Assembly: GCA_910587555.1 (NCBI GenBank)
Contig: CAJULV010000002.1
Location: 108,689 to 172,688, forward strand
Source of the DNA: an uncultured Acetatifactor sp.
GTDB lineage: Bacteria; Bacillota; Clostridia; Lachnospirales; Lachnospiraceae
Direction: 5' to 3'
Length of the DNA stretch: 64,000 nucleotides
The notes under the pieces are model-generated. The model was not told the origin of the DNA. It searched no databases and worked only from the letters and a program-made list of their open reading frames with translations. The translations under genes were made by a program, and so were the position numbers. How positions within the stretch are numbered: position 1 is the first letter of the stretch; the number at the start of each line of letters is the position of its first letter. Below are positions 54,010 to 63,880 of the stretch, in pieces.

Positions 54010-54723
54010 TCAGATACCTGCCCCGACTGCCAGGGTGACAAAGTAAACTTCTCTTACACCGGCCGTCCTCAGCGTCCGGGTAGCCTCATCTATCGTGCTG
54101 CCTGTTGTATAAATATCATCGACGAGAATTACCTTCTCTAATTTTACATCATTTCTCGCTATAATAAAAGCTTTTTTCAAATTATTTTGCCGTTCCTGCG
54201 GATTTTCATACTTCAGAGGGGATGTATTTTTCTCCCGAAGCAGAAATCCGGCATACACAGGGACCTCCAGGTGCTTTCCCAGCACCCTGGCAAGCAGTTC
54301 CGCCTGATTGTATCCTCTGACAGCTTTTCTCTTCCTGTGAAGCGGAACGGGAATCAAAGCGTCCGGATGTATGCTTCTGATAAAGTTTCCCAGATATTCC
54401 GCCATCTGTCCGCCGAAGTAATCCGCATACTCCTGTCTGCCTCCGTACTTAAAGCGATAAATCGGCATTGCTGCGCTTTCATACTCATAGAGAGCACGCC
54501 CCGTCCGAAAATCATGCGCCCTGCGCCTGCAGTCGGCACAGTATTCTCCCTCCTGCTTCAGCTTTTTTCCGCATTTCATACACCATGGCGGCGTCAGAAT
54601 CTTCAATTTGTCCAAGCATTCCAGACAAATCTCCTCCCCTGCCGGTTTCACAATCCTGTCGCAGACAGGACATCTGCGGGGATATAGCAGCTGCAATACC
54701 CCATCTCCTATTTTTGTTCTCAC
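54010..54723 (-). CDS. comF: ComF-family phosphoribosyltransferase-like protein
   Basis: About 237 residues. A GTG at 54723 with GGAGG 11 bases upstream is a likely start; 54786 is the far limit. Two zinc-binding pairs open the protein (YPRRCPVC...CLEC and WCMKCGKK...YCADC). The PRT domain has PDALIPVPLHRKRKAVRGYN and the phosphate loop VILVDDIYTTGSTIDEATRT. ComF proteins help internalise DNA and assist natural transformation or replication restart with RecD2-type helicases. It is followed by a zinc-ribbon flagellar gene. Confidence 0.92.
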   Translation of the reverse strand: MRTKIGDGVLQLLYPRRCPVCDRIVKPAGEEICLECLDKLKILTPPWCMKCGKKLKQEGEYCADCRRRAHDFRTGRALYEYESAAMPIYRFKYGGRQEYADYFGGQMAEYLGNFIRSIHPDALIPVPLHRKRKAVRGYNQAELLARVLGKHLEVPVYAGFLLREKNTSPLKYENPQERQNNLKKAFIIARNDVKLEKVILVDDIYTTGSTIDEATRTLRTAGVREVYFVTLAVGAGI

Positions 54724-54853
54724 AGGTTCCGAATCCTCCGTTCCGAAACCTTCTCCGTTCCGTCCTGACCATTGCCTGCATGACATTCGCCATCCAGCTG
54801 AATTCCCGGCAGATGCCCGTCATTCTGCCGTCTCTCACATCTCACTCCGCCCC

Positions 54854-57067
54854 TCATCCGGCGTCAATTTCCCTGATTCTGGCCGTCAGCGCCGTATACC
54901 TGCGGTTTTCGCTGACATTGTCTATCATGCCCCGAACCACATTACTGCTGCCAAGAATGGTGACACAGCTCTTCGCCCTTGTAATGGCTGTGTACAGAAG
55001 ATTCCTGTTAAAAAGCATCCTGGGTCCCGACAGCAGCGGCAGGATGACTGCCGGATACTCGCTCCCCTGGGACTTGTGGATGGTAATGGCATATGACAGT
55101 TCCAGCTCCTCCAGCAGGGAAAACGGATAGGTAACCCGCCTCTGTTCATCATATTCCACCACCAGGCTGGAAGATGCCTCATTTATCTCCAGAATCCTTC
55201 CCATATCGCCGTTAAAAACTCCAACTCCCTTGTCTACAGGAATTCCGTAGCGGCTGACAATCTCCCACTCCAGCTGGTAGTTGTTCTTAATCTGCATAAC
55301 CTTGTCGCCCTCGCGGTAAACGGTATTGCCGCTCATATGCTCTTTCTTCTGCCCGTCCGCCGGATTCAGGTATCTCTGCAGTATCCCGTTCAGCGTTTCG
55401 CATCCCAGGCCGCCCTTTCGCATGGGAGTCAGTACCTGAATGTCATATGGAGACGCATTCACGTACCGGGGCAGCTTTTCTCTGATCAGCTGTATCATAT
55501 GCTTATATATGACATTCATGTCATTTCTTTCCAGCAGGAAAAAATCTTTCGATTTATTGTCCAGGGTTATCTGTTCACCCCTGTTAATCCTGTGGGCATT
55601 GACTACAATATCGCTTTCCTCCGCCTGGCGGAAAATTTTTTTCAGTTCCACCGTGGGAAAGCACTGGCTGCAAATCAGGTCACGCAGCACCTGCCCCGGA
55701 CCCACGCTGGGCAGCTGGTTCACGTCTCCCACCAGAACCAGCCTGGTTCCCGGCACCACAGCATCCAGCAAGGACTGGAACAGCTGAATGTCCACCATGG
55801 ACATCTCGTCTATAATGATCACATCCGCTTCCAGCGGGTTCTCCCTGTTCCGCCCGAAACTGGCTTTCCGGGTGTTATCTTCCGACAGCGCACTGTTCAG
55901 CTCCAGCATGCGGTGAATCGTCTTGGCCTCAAAGCCTGTGGCCTCCGTCATGCGCTTTGCGGCGCGCCCGGTTGGCGCTGCCAGAAAAATGTCCATTCCT
56001 TCCGTCTCAAAATATTTTATCATCATATTGATGGTGGTGGTTTTTCCCGTGCCCGGACCTCCCGAGAGAATGAGTACGCCGCTGCAGATACTCTTCTTCA
56101 CTGCCCCAAGCTGCAGTTCGTCCAGCTCCATCTTCCCGCCTTCCACCAGGCGCTTCAGCGCAGCGGTATCCGGCATTGCCTCCTCGGCAGCCAGGGGTAC
56201 ATTTAAATCATGAAGCATACGTGCGCAGTTTAATTCGGCATAATAATAGGAAGACAGAAAAACCTGGTTCTCTTTTATAACCACCTTTTTATCCATCATC
56301 AGATTCTCTGCCTGCAGCCGTACATTCTCCCCCTGCACTCCCAGCAGTTCCGCCGCCTTTCCCAGCATCCTGTCCATGGGAAGGAAGCAGTTCCCCTCCC
56401 CAACGGCCTGCATCAGCGTATACAGAATGCCGCTTCGGATACGGAACTCCGAATCCGCGCTTACGCCAATCCTGGACGCCAGTTCATCGGCCATCTTAAA
56501 TCCAATGCCGCTGATGTCCTCCGCCAGACGGTACGGGTTTTCTTTCATAATGCCGTAAAGCCCGGTACCATAGGTTTCATATATTTTGACAGCCAGCGTG
56601 TTGGAAATGCCGTAATTCTGCAGATAGATAACCGCATCCCGCAGTTCCCGCTTTTCCTCCATCTGGACTGCAATTTCTCTGGCCTTGCGTTCGCTGATAC
56701 CCCTGATTTCCGTCAGGCGCTCCGGCTCTTCTTCTATAATGCGAAAGGTATCGTCTCCAAACTTTTTCACGATTCTGGATGCCAGCGCCGGGCCGACGCC
56801 CTTGACGGCGCCTGAACCCAGATACCGCTCCATGCCTGCGCCGTCCTCCGGTACTACAATGCGGTAACTGCTCAGCTTAAACTGTACGCCGTAAGACGGA
56901 TGCTCCACATATTCTCCCTGTGCCGTGATGTTCTCTCCCTGCGCAAGACCCTTGCAGATACCCACACAGATAACCTCATCCCCATCCGCCACCAGATTCA
57001 TTACCGTGTAACCGTTGTCATTATTCTGAAATATAATATGCTCCACATACCCGTTGACCGTTTCCAT
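54854..57067 (-). CDS. recD2: RecD2 ATP-dependent DNA helicase
   Basis: About 737 residues; the start METVNGYVEHIIFQNNDNGY at 57067 has GAGG before it. An N-terminal OB-like and helix-hairpin-helix region (1-230) is followed by helicase motif I (LSGGPGTGKTTTINMMIK), motif II (VIIIDEMSMVD), motif III (LVLVGDVNQLPSVGPG) and motifs V/VI (AITIHKSQGSEYPAV and LLYTAITRAK). A 5'-3' helicase without the RecBC partners, used in DNA repair and replication. A weak hairpin lies at 57135-57162 near its start. Confidence 0.96.
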   Translation of the reverse strand: METVNGYVEHIIFQNNDNGYTVMNLVADGDEVICVGICKGLAQGENITAQGEYVEHPSYGVQFKLSSYRIVVPEDGAGMERYLGSGAVKGVGPALASRIVKKFGDDTFRIIEEEPERLTEIRGISERKAREIAVQMEEKRELRDAVIYLQNYGISNTLAVKIYETYGTGLYGIMKENPYRLAEDISGIGFKMADELASRIGVSADSEFRIRSGILYTLMQAVGEGNCFLPMDRMLGKAAELLGVQGENVRLQAENLMMDKKVVIKENQVFLSSYYYAELNCARMLHDLNVPLAAEEAMPDTAALKRLVEGGKMELDELQLGAVKKSICSGVLILSGGPGTGKTTTINMMIKYFETEGMDIFLAAPTGRAAKRMTEATGFEAKTIHRMLELNSALSEDNTRKASFGRNRENPLEADVIIIDEMSMVDIQLFQSLLDAVVPGTRLVLVGDVNQLPSVGPGQVLRDLICSQCFPTVELKKIFRQAEESDIVVNAHRINRGEQITLDNKSKDFFLLERNDMNVIYKHMIQLIREKLPRYVNASPYDIQVLTPMRKGGLGCETLNGILQRYLNPADGQKKEHMSGNTVYREGDKVMQIKNNYQLEWEIVSRYGIPVDKGVGVFNGDMGRILEINEASSSLVVEYDEQRRVTYPFSLLEELELSYAITIHKSQGSEYPAVILPLLSGPRMLFNRNLLYTAITRAKSCVTILGSSNVVRGMIDNVSENRRYTALTARIREIDAG

Positions 57068-57290
57068 CCAGCATCCTCTGTCATCCCTGAACCCTGCGCC
57101 ATCCGGATTCACCGAATATTAAATATAGCAGAACAAGGCTGCCTCTACCTTTGAGCAGCCTTAACCTACTTCTTTCACACTTCTCTTCCTATCGCCTGCG
57201 GCGTCCGCACCATTGAGAATGGCACCGCAATCCGCATACCTGGTAAACCCGGAGGAATGCCTGCACTTCCGGCATTCTTTCCTGAATGAT

Positions 57291-57698
57291 TTATATCCCG
57301 TCCACTTCCTCGGACCCTTCCGCCCCGCTTCCGGGAACCTCCGCGGTGCCGAAATTCCGTTTCATCTGCTCATAAAGCATCTGCGCAAGCCCAACCCCGC
57401 CGTTCTGGTTGCTGGTCTCCTCCGCAAGGCCCTGAAGCATCTGGTCCTTATAATAGTCCATGATGGACGAAGTATAATTGGATGTCTCCTCACTCTGAGG
57501 AACCGTCTTCATCATCCCCTTATACATCTGTTCAATAAAATACGCCTCGAACTGTTTACACGCATTCATCAGTTCCGCGTCCGATGCCTTGGAATAATCG
57601 GCGCCCTCCAGCTTATCCTGCAGCTTGGACGCACTCTGATTCGCGGCATTGGAATACATATCGCCATACATGCCCGTTATATTACTGAAATCCGTCAT
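57291..57698 (-). CDS. Flagellar rod-binding protein (FlgJ N-domain)
   Basis: A 135-residue protein with GGAGGAG before the ATG. The rod-binding motif is NACKQFEAYFIEQMYKGMMK, followed by SIMDYYKDQMLQGLAEETSN and GVGLAQMLYEQMKRNF. It lacks the C-terminal muramidase domain of enteric FlgJ, as is usual in Firmicutes. It is the last gene of the mreB-flgF-flgG group. The 176-bp gap to flgG and the gap 57068-57290 show no promoter I trust. Confidence 0.9.
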   Translation of the reverse strand: MTDFSNITGMYGDMYSNAANQSASKLQDKLEGADYSKASDAELMNACKQFEAYFIEQMYKGMMKTVPQSEETSNYTSSIMDYYKDQMLQGLAEETSNQNGGVGLAQMLYEQMKRNFGTAEVPGSGAEGSEEVDGI

Positions 57699-57874
57699 CT
57701 TTTCTCCTCCCCGCCGCCTAACCTGTCTGTCGGCGGCTCCGCACCATAAGCGGCTGCCGGAAAATCATAGTTCTTCCCCATAAAAAATTCACACACGATA
57801 CAGGAAGTCCGGCTCCTGGCATATCTATATCTGGTATCCATTACCCTTATTCATGCAGCAGTTCCAATTCCCCA

Positions 57875-58690
57875 TTACCGCTTCAGATTATTCGCCTGCT
57901 GCAGCATTTCGTCTGTGGTCGTAATCGCTTTGGAATTCAATTCGTAAGCACGCTGCGCCACAATCATATTCACCATCTCGTCAACCACCTGAACATTGGA
58001 TCCCTCGATATAGTTCTGATAGATCGCACTTTTGTCAACCAGGTTGCTGGTGGCCTCATTGATCGGCTGCCCGCTTGCTGCGCTCTGCGCATACAGGGTC
58101 TCCGCCATCTTGTCAAGGCCGTTGGGATTATTAAACTGGAACAATCCGATGGAAATGCCGATAGGCTGGGGCTGGTTCTTCGCATCCGGGTAGCAAAGCT
58201 CTCCGTATTTGTTTACACTGACATCAGCAAGGATATAATTCGTCCCAAGTATAATCGGCTGTCCCGTTGTACTCAGCACAGGAAGGCCGTCCGAATTCGC
58301 CAGCATATTACCGTTCGTTCCCAGTGTAAACTGGAAATTACCGTTACGCGTATAGTATGTATTACCATCACTGCCCCGCACGGCAAAGAAGCCCTTCCCG
58401 TCGATCATAAAATCAGTATCGCTCTCGGAAGCAAGTGCATTTCCCTGTTTAAAGATTGTTGTAATGGCAGAATTACGGACACCCAGGCCAACCTGTGCGC
58501 TGGTCGGTTTCTGATCCCCGTTCGCCGTGGTGGTCTTCGTCTGCAGAGTCTGGTACAAAAGTGTCTTAAACTCATTCACATGGGTTTTATACCCCTGCGT
58601 ATTTACATTCGCCAGATTATTTGCAATCGTGTCAAGATTTGTCTGCTGCGCAATCATTCCGGTTGCCGCTGTCCATAAGCTGCGTACCAT
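57875..58690 (-). CDS. flgG: Flagellar hook-basal body rod protein (FlgG/FlhP)
   Basis: A 271-residue protein. N-terminal MVRSLWTAATGMIAQQTNLD with TIANNLANVNTQGYKT is the rod/hook signature; the middle has a beta-rich D1 domain (DFMIDGKGFFAVRGSDGNTY), and the C-terminal SNVQVVDEMVNMIVAQRAYE and EMLQQANNLKR close the coiled coil. Forms the distal rod of the basal body. It lies 74 bp after flgF. Confidence 0.96.
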   Translation of the reverse strand: MVRSLWTAATGMIAQQTNLDTIANNLANVNTQGYKTHVNEFKTLLYQTLQTKTTTANGDQKPTSAQVGLGVRNSAITTIFKQGNALASESDTDFMIDGKGFFAVRGSDGNTYYTRNGNFQFTLGTNGNMLANSDGLPVLSTTGQPIILGTNYILADVSVNKYGELCYPDAKNQPQPIGISIGLFQFNNPNGLDKMAETLYAQSAASGQPINEATSNLVDKSAIYQNYIEGSNVQVVDEMVNMIVAQRAYELNSKAITTTDEMLQQANNLKR

Positions 58691-58763
58691 AATTTTCGTT
58701 CCTTTCTGTCGTCTCTGTATCTGCTTTTACCTGCCCGAACGGGCATCCCATCCATTCACTCTA

Positions 58764-59540
58764 TTATACCCTGCCCAACTGGGTTGTGGCTATCTCAAGG
58801 GAACTGTCATATGTCTGAATAATCTTCTGGTTGCTCTCATATGCCCTTGTAATCGCAATCAGGTTCACCATCTCCGACACGATCTGCACATTGGCCATCT
58901 CCAGATATCCCGACTTAATCTGTGCGTTTCCCCTGACAGGGCGTGCGCCCTCCACCGGTCTGTAATAAGTCTCACCATACTTCTCCAGGTAATTATAATC
59001 CTCAAAGTCAGCCACCTGGATCGTTGCCACCGCCGTTCCGTTCTGTGAGATACTGCCGTAGCTGTCAATATCCGCATCCTTCAGCGGATCCAGCCTGATT
59101 CTACGGTTCTGGGTATCCAACACATAATCGCCGTCCTCTGTCACCAGATATCCCTGGTTGTTCAGGGTAAACTGGCCGCCTCTGGTATACATGGTAGATG
59201 TCTCGCCGGCTTTATTGGTAAATTCGATTGCAAAGAATCCCTCCCCGGCCAGGGCCAGATCATAAGTATTTCCGGTGACGCGGAAAGAACCCTGGGTAAA
59301 ATCCGTATAATTTTCGCCGATTTTTACACCCGGGTTGTTCATGCCCATACGCCTCGTCTGATTTGCACCGATTGAGGTGTCCTTAATCTTTACAGTCAGA
59401 ACATCCTTAAAAGACTGGCTGGTAGCGCCTTCTTTCTTAAATCCTACAGTGGACGCATTCGCCAGATTATTCGTCATGGTGTCCATTCTGTGCTGTTCAT
59501 TGATCATGCCTGTGTAGGCGGTGTACAAACCCTTTAACAT
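58764..59540 (-). CDS. flgF: Flagellar hook-basal body rod protein (FlgF/FlhO)
   Basis: A 258-residue protein. MLKGLYTAYTGMINEQHRMD and TMTNNLANASTVGFKKEGAT at the N-terminus, LALAGEGFFAIEFTNKAGE in the centre and VQIVSEMVNLIAITRAYESN at the C-terminus. Forms the proximal/distal rod. The gene is preceded by GGAGG and lies 51 bp after mreB, as in the mbl-flhO-flhP order of Bacillus. Confidence 0.95.
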   Translation of the reverse strand: MLKGLYTAYTGMINEQHRMDTMTNNLANASTVGFKKEGATSQSFKDVLTVKIKDTSIGANQTRRMGMNNPGVKIGENYTDFTQGSFRVTGNTYDLALAGEGFFAIEFTNKAGETSTMYTRGGQFTLNNQGYLVTEDGDYVLDTQNRRIRLDPLKDADIDSYGSISQNGTAVATIQVADFEDYNYLEKYGETYYRPVEGARPVRGNAQIKSGYLEMANVQIVSEMVNLIAITRAYESNQKIIQTYDSSLEIATTQLGRV

Positions 59541-59591
59541 TCAAAGCCTCCTTTTATCCGACTGCTGCTTCCGTTCTCCCGCACCCCGGAT

Positions 59592-60584
59592 CTATCTGCC
59601 GTTGTAATCGGACAAAAACTCCACATATTTGCCTGTCCCAACAGCCACTGCCGTCATGGGATCCTCGGCGGTAATGGTATTGATACCTGTCCTGGAAGAG
59701 ATCAGCTCTTCCAGCCCTCTCAGCAGGCTGCCGCCCCCTGTCAGAACAATTCCGCGGTCCGCAATGTCCGCTGCCAGTTCAGGCGGCGTCTTCTCCAGCA
59801 CACTGTGAATCGTCTCCACAACCTGGGATGTGGTCTCGCGGAGCGCTTCCTCCGTCTCCTCGGAAGATACCTTTACGGTCTTGGGAAGACCTGTCACCAG
59901 GTTTCTCCCTCTTACATCCATGTAGTCCACTTCGGTTCTCTTATAAGCGGAACCAATCTTTATTTTCAAATCCTCTGCGGTTCTCTCACCGATCAGAAGA
60001 TTATGTTTCTTACGCATATAGCGAACAATCGCTTCGTCAAAATCATCCCCCGCAACCTTGATGGATGCGCTGACCACCGTACCTCCCAGAGAGATAACGG
60101 CGATGTCGGAAGTACCGCCTCCGATATCCACAATCATATTGCCGCAGGGTTTGGCGATGTCAATCCCGGCTCCGATTGCAGCGGCAATGGGTTCCTCAAT
60201 AATCTCCACATCCCTGGCACCGGCCTGGTAGGTAGCATCTTCTACCGCTTTCTTCTCCACTTCCGTAACGCCGCTGGGAACGCATACCGCGATGCGGGGC
60301 TTTCTGAAAGTTCTCCTGCCCAGCGCCTTCTGTATAAAATATTTCATCATCTTCTCTGTAACAGAGTAATCCGATATTACGCCCTGGCGCAGCGGGCGCA
60401 CCGCGATAATGTTGCCGGGTGTCCTGCCCAACATAAGGCGGGCATCCTCTCCGATGGCTTTTATCTTGTTCGTGTCTCTGTCAAACGCCACAACAGAGGG
60501 TTCCTTCAGCACAACGCCCTTTCCTCTGATGTATACTAAAATGCTGGCCGTACCCAAATCAATTCCGATATCCGTGCACTGCAT
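59592..60584 (-). CDS. mreB: MreB/Mbl-type bacterial actin
   Basis: A 330-residue actin-like protein. The phosphate-1 motif is DIGIDLGTASILVYIRGKG, phosphate-2 VDIGGGTSDIAVISLGGTVV and the adenosine motif GIVLTGGGSLLRGLEELISS. Polymerises under the membrane to guide rod-shape wall synthesis. Its place ahead of flgF and flgG suggests the Mbl paralogue, but sequence alone does not settle it. Confidence 0.96.
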   Translation of the reverse strand: MQCTDIGIDLGTASILVYIRGKGVVLKEPSVVAFDRDTNKIKAIGEDARLMLGRTPGNIIAVRPLRQGVISDYSVTEKMMKYFIQKALGRRTFRKPRIAVCVPSGVTEVEKKAVEDATYQAGARDVEIIEEPIAAAIGAGIDIAKPCGNMIVDIGGGTSDIAVISLGGTVVSASIKVAGDDFDEAIVRYMRKKHNLLIGERTAEDLKIKIGSAYKRTEVDYMDVRGRNLVTGLPKTVKVSSEETEEALRETTSQVVETIHSVLEKTPPELAADIADRGIVLTGGGSLLRGLEELISSRTGINTITAEDPMTAVAVGTGKYVEFLSDYNGR

Positions 60585-60704
60585 ACTGTACCCCTTTCTC
60601 CATGGATTCCATTCTTATTCAATCCGCTACTCAATTTCTGTCTACCTGTTTATCATTTTCAGCAATACTTTCTGCACTGTCAACGTAAAAGTCACACGTA
60701 CATT

Positions 60705-60748
60705 ATTATAACCGAAAAGAATCCATTTTCATAGGGGTTTATGAAAAT
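60705..60748 (-). promoter_or_regulatory. mreB promoter with an inverted repeat over the -35 region
   Basis: TATAAT at 60710-60705 (minus) lies 120 bp before mreB. Nine-base arms ATTTTCATA/TATGAAAAT (60725-60733, 60740-60748) cover the place of the -35 element (TATGAA, 60733-60728, 17-bp spacer), suggesting an operator. The rest of the 310-bp gap (60585-60894) holds only the hairpin after uvrA. Confidence 0.5.
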
Positions 60749-60840
60749 TTTAAGAAAAAGTGTCTCAACATACAAACTATATATCATTTCGGCAGAATTG
60801 CCCGGGTACTTTAGTATTTTTTCGATATTCGTACCCGACG

Positions 60841-60870
60841 CCGGCTGCCATTTACTGCCATGACAGCCGG
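60841..60870 (-). terminator. Hairpin downstream of uvrA, possible terminator
   Basis: Arms CCGGCTGCCAT and ATGACAGCCGG pair at 10 of 11 positions around an 8-base loop. No T-run follows, so termination is unproven. A second GGGTAC/GTACCC repeat lies at 60805-60836. Confidence 0.35.
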
Positions 60871-60894
60871 ATGCCCACTTTCCGCAGCCTGAAA

Positions 60895-63762
60895 TCAGCT
60901 TCCGGACGCCCTGTCTTTTTCCAGCATCTTTCTGATATAAATACCGGTGTAGGAGTCTTTACTTTCCGCCACCATCTCCGGGGTTCCTTTCGCAATGACG
61001 GTACCGCCCCGGTCCCCACCCTCTGGTCCCATGTCAATAATGTGGTCCGCGGTCTTGATCACATCCAGATTGTGTTCTATGACGACAACCGTATTGCCGC
61101 CCTCGGTGAGTCTGTGAAGAATGTCCACAAGCTTATGCACGTCCGCAAAGTGCAGCCCCGTGGTAGGCTCGTCCAGGACATATATAGTCTTACCTGTGCT
61201 GCGCCTGGAGAGTTCCGTAGCAAGCTTTATCCGCTGGGCTTCCCCTCCGGACAGGGTGGTGGAAGGCTGCCCCAGCTTCACATAGGAGAGTCCCACATCG
61301 TAGAGCGTCTCGATCTTGCGGCGTATGGCCGGCAGGTTCTCAAAAAATCCGTAAGCCTCCTCAACCGTCATATCCAGAACATCAAAGATATTCTTCCCCT
61401 TATACTTTACATCCAACGTCTCACGGTTGTACCGCTTGCCGCCGCAGACCTCGCAGGGCACATACACATCCGGCAGGAAATGCATCTCAATCTTGATGAT
61501 ACCGTCTCCGCCGCAGGCCTCACAGCGCCCGCCCTTTACGTTAAAGCTGAACCGTCCCTTGCCGTAGCCTTTTGCCTTGGCGTCCGCTGTAGAGGCGAAG
61601 AGATCCCGAATCTGGTCGAAGACTCCCGTGTAGGTTGCCGGATTGGAACGGGGTGTGCGGCCGATGGGCGACTGGTCGATGGCTATGACCTTGTCCAGCT
61701 GCTCCAGCCCCTGGATGTCCTTATGCTTCCCCGGAATGCATCTTGCACGATTCAGGTCCCTGGCCAGGCGTTTGTACAGGATCTCGTTAATCAAAGAGCT
61801 TTTTCCCGATCCGGATACACCGGTAACGCAGGTCATGACCCCCAGGGGAATCTCCACATTCACGTTCTTCAGGTTATTCTCCCTGGCTCCAAGCACTTTC
61901 AGGAATCCGGCGGGGTTCCGGCGCTCTTTCGGAACGGGAATCCGCAGTTCGCCGCTCAGATATTTTCCGGTAACGGATTCCGGTACCTTCATAATCTCTT
62001 CCGCAGTGCCGCAGGCTACCACCTCTCCCCCGTGGGAGCCTGCACCGGGTCCGATGTCCACCACATAGTCCGCCTCCAGCATGGTATCCTCGTCATGCTC
62101 CACCACAATCATGGTGTTCCCCAGATCTCTCAGATTCTTCAATGTCCGCAGCAGCTTGTCATTGTCCCGCTGGTGCAGGCCGATGCTGGGTTCGTCCAGG
62201 ATATAGCAGACACCCACCAGCCCGGAACCGATCTGGGTGGCCAGGCGGATGCGCTGCGCCTCCCCTCCCGACAGGGTAGCCGTGGCTCTGGACAGGGAGA
62301 GGTATTCCAGGCCTACGTCAACCAGGAAGCCTACCCTGGCGCGAATCTCCTTCAGCAGCTGTTTTCCGATGAGCTGCTGCTGATTTGTAAGCTGCATATC
62401 TTTCAAAAACGCATTGAGTTCCAAAATGGATTCAGATGTTATTTCGTATATATTTTTATCACAAACCGTTACCGCAAGAGACTCTTTTTTCAGGCGCATG
62501 CCCTTGCACTCCCTGCAGGGGGTTACACGCATGAACGTCTCATACTCCTGCTTCATGGTCTCGGAAAAGGTCTCTCTGTAACGACGCTCCACGCTCCGCA
62601 CCAGCCCTTCAAACGCCACCGGATAGACACCGCTGCCCCGCTGCCCCTGGTAGTGGACCTCCACCTCTTTTCCTTCTGTTCCCCGGACCAGTATCTCCTT
62701 TATATTCTCCGGATACGCTTCAAAAGGCGTATCCAGGTCAAAATGATACTCCTTGCACAAGGCCAGCAGCAGTGCATTGGTAAAACTGCCCTTGTCCATA
62801 CAGGACTGCCAGCCGGTGACCACGATAGCCCCTTCATTGATGCTCAGCTTGGGATCCGGAATCATCAATTCTATGTCGAATTCCAGCTTATAGCCCAGTC
62901 CGGAGCACTCCGGACATGCCCCGAAGGGATTATTAAAGGAAAAACTCCTGGGTTCAATCTCGCTGATGCCGATACCGCAGTCCGGACAGGAAAAACTCTG
63001 ACTGAAAGTCATTGGCTCCCCGCCAATCACATCCACCAACAGCAGCCCCTCCGCCAGATTCAGCACGTTTTCGATGGAATCCGCCAGACGGCGCTGAATC
63101 CCCGGCTTTACAGCCAAACGGTCCACTACGATCTCGATATTGTGCTTAATATTTTTCTCCAATGAGATTTCCTCCGTCAGTTCATAGAGATTGCCGTCGA
63201 TGCGCACGCGCACATAGCCGCTGCGTGCCGCCCGCTCCAGCACCTTCTCATGCCTGCCCTTCCGCCCCCGCACCACCGGCGCCAGAAGCTGCAGTTTCGT
63301 GCCCTCCGGCAGTTCCATGATCTGGTCCACCATCTGGTCGACAGTCTGTCTGGAAATCTCCCTCCCGCAGGCAGGGCAGTGCGGAATGCCGATTCTGGCA
63401 TATAAAAGACGGAAATAATCGTAAATCTCAGTCACGGTCCCCACCGTGGAACGGGGATTCCGGTTAGTGGATTTCTGATCAATGGAGATGGCAGGGGACA
63501 AGCCCTCTATCTTCTCCACGTTGGGCTTCTCCATCTGGCCGAGAAACTGTCTGGCATAGGAGGACAGAGATTCCATATACCGCCGCTGCCCTTCCGCATA
63601 GATGGTGTCAAATGCCAGAGAGGACTTGCCGGAACCTGACATCCCTGTCAAAACTACCAGTTCGTTCCGGGGGATATCTACATCGATATTTTTCAGATTG
63701 TGTTCGGCGGCCCCGCGTATTTTAATGTATTCGCGGGGACGCATTTTCTTGATTTCTTCCAT
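60895..63762 (-). CDS. uvrA: Excinuclease ABC subunit A
   Basis: A 955-residue protein of normal UvrA length. Two ABC modules: the first with Walker A VVLTGMSGSGKSSLAFDTIY, the second with CVTGVSGSGKSSLINEILYK. Signature motifs LSGGEAQRIRLATQIG and LSGGEAQRIKLATELS lie in each. Zinc modules have HCPACGREI, CPDCGIGISEIE with CPECSGLG, and CEACGGDGIIKIEMHFLPDV with CEVCGGKRY. UvrA loads UvrB on damaged DNA in nucleotide-excision repair. uvrB usually lies upstream; it is not in the window. Confidence 0.99.
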   Translation of the reverse strand: MEEIKKMRPREYIKIRGAAEHNLKNIDVDIPRNELVVLTGMSGSGKSSLAFDTIYAEGQRRYMESLSSYARQFLGQMEKPNVEKIEGLSPAISIDQKSTNRNPRSTVGTVTEIYDYFRLLYARIGIPHCPACGREISRQTVDQMVDQIMELPEGTKLQLLAPVVRGRKGRHEKVLERAARSGYVRVRIDGNLYELTEEISLEKNIKHNIEIVVDRLAVKPGIQRRLADSIENVLNLAEGLLLVDVIGGEPMTFSQSFSCPDCGIGISEIEPRSFSFNNPFGACPECSGLGYKLEFDIELMIPDPKLSINEGAIVVTGWQSCMDKGSFTNALLLALCKEYHFDLDTPFEAYPENIKEILVRGTEGKEVEVHYQGQRGSGVYPVAFEGLVRSVERRYRETFSETMKQEYETFMRVTPCRECKGMRLKKESLAVTVCDKNIYEITSESILELNAFLKDMQLTNQQQLIGKQLLKEIRARVGFLVDVGLEYLSLSRATATLSGGEAQRIRLATQIGSGLVGVCYILDEPSIGLHQRDNDKLLRTLKNLRDLGNTMIVVEHDEDTMLEADYVVDIGPGAGSHGGEVVACGTAEEIMKVPESVTGKYLSGELRIPVPKERRNPAGFLKVLGARENNLKNVNVEIPLGVMTCVTGVSGSGKSSLINEILYKRLARDLNRARCIPGKHKDIQGLEQLDKVIAIDQSPIGRTPRSNPATYTGVFDQIRDLFASTADAKAKGYGKGRFSFNVKGGRCEACGGDGIIKIEMHFLPDVYVPCEVCGGKRYNRETLDVKYKGKNIFDVLDMTVEEAYGFFENLPAIRRKIETLYDVGLSYVKLGQPSTTLSGGEAQRIKLATELSRRSTGKTIYVLDEPTTGLHFADVHKLVDILHRLTEGGNTVVVIEHNLDVIKTADHIIDMGPEGGDRGGTVIAKGTPEMVAESKDSYTGIYIRKMLEKDRASGS

Positions 63763-63880
63763 CTGTCTTTCCTTTTTCCTTTCCCTGCATAAAGTTCGTA
63801 AATTAAGCCGGCTGCGGCACAGCGAGCGTGGGAACGGCCTTCTCCACTACCTGCCGGCCGGACCGTACGCCGACCGGGCG

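Noticed and set aside
60760..63165. Long plus-strand reading frame (801 codons) opposite uvrA
   Set aside because: It is the antisense shadow of a well-supported uvrA and has no recognisable protein features.
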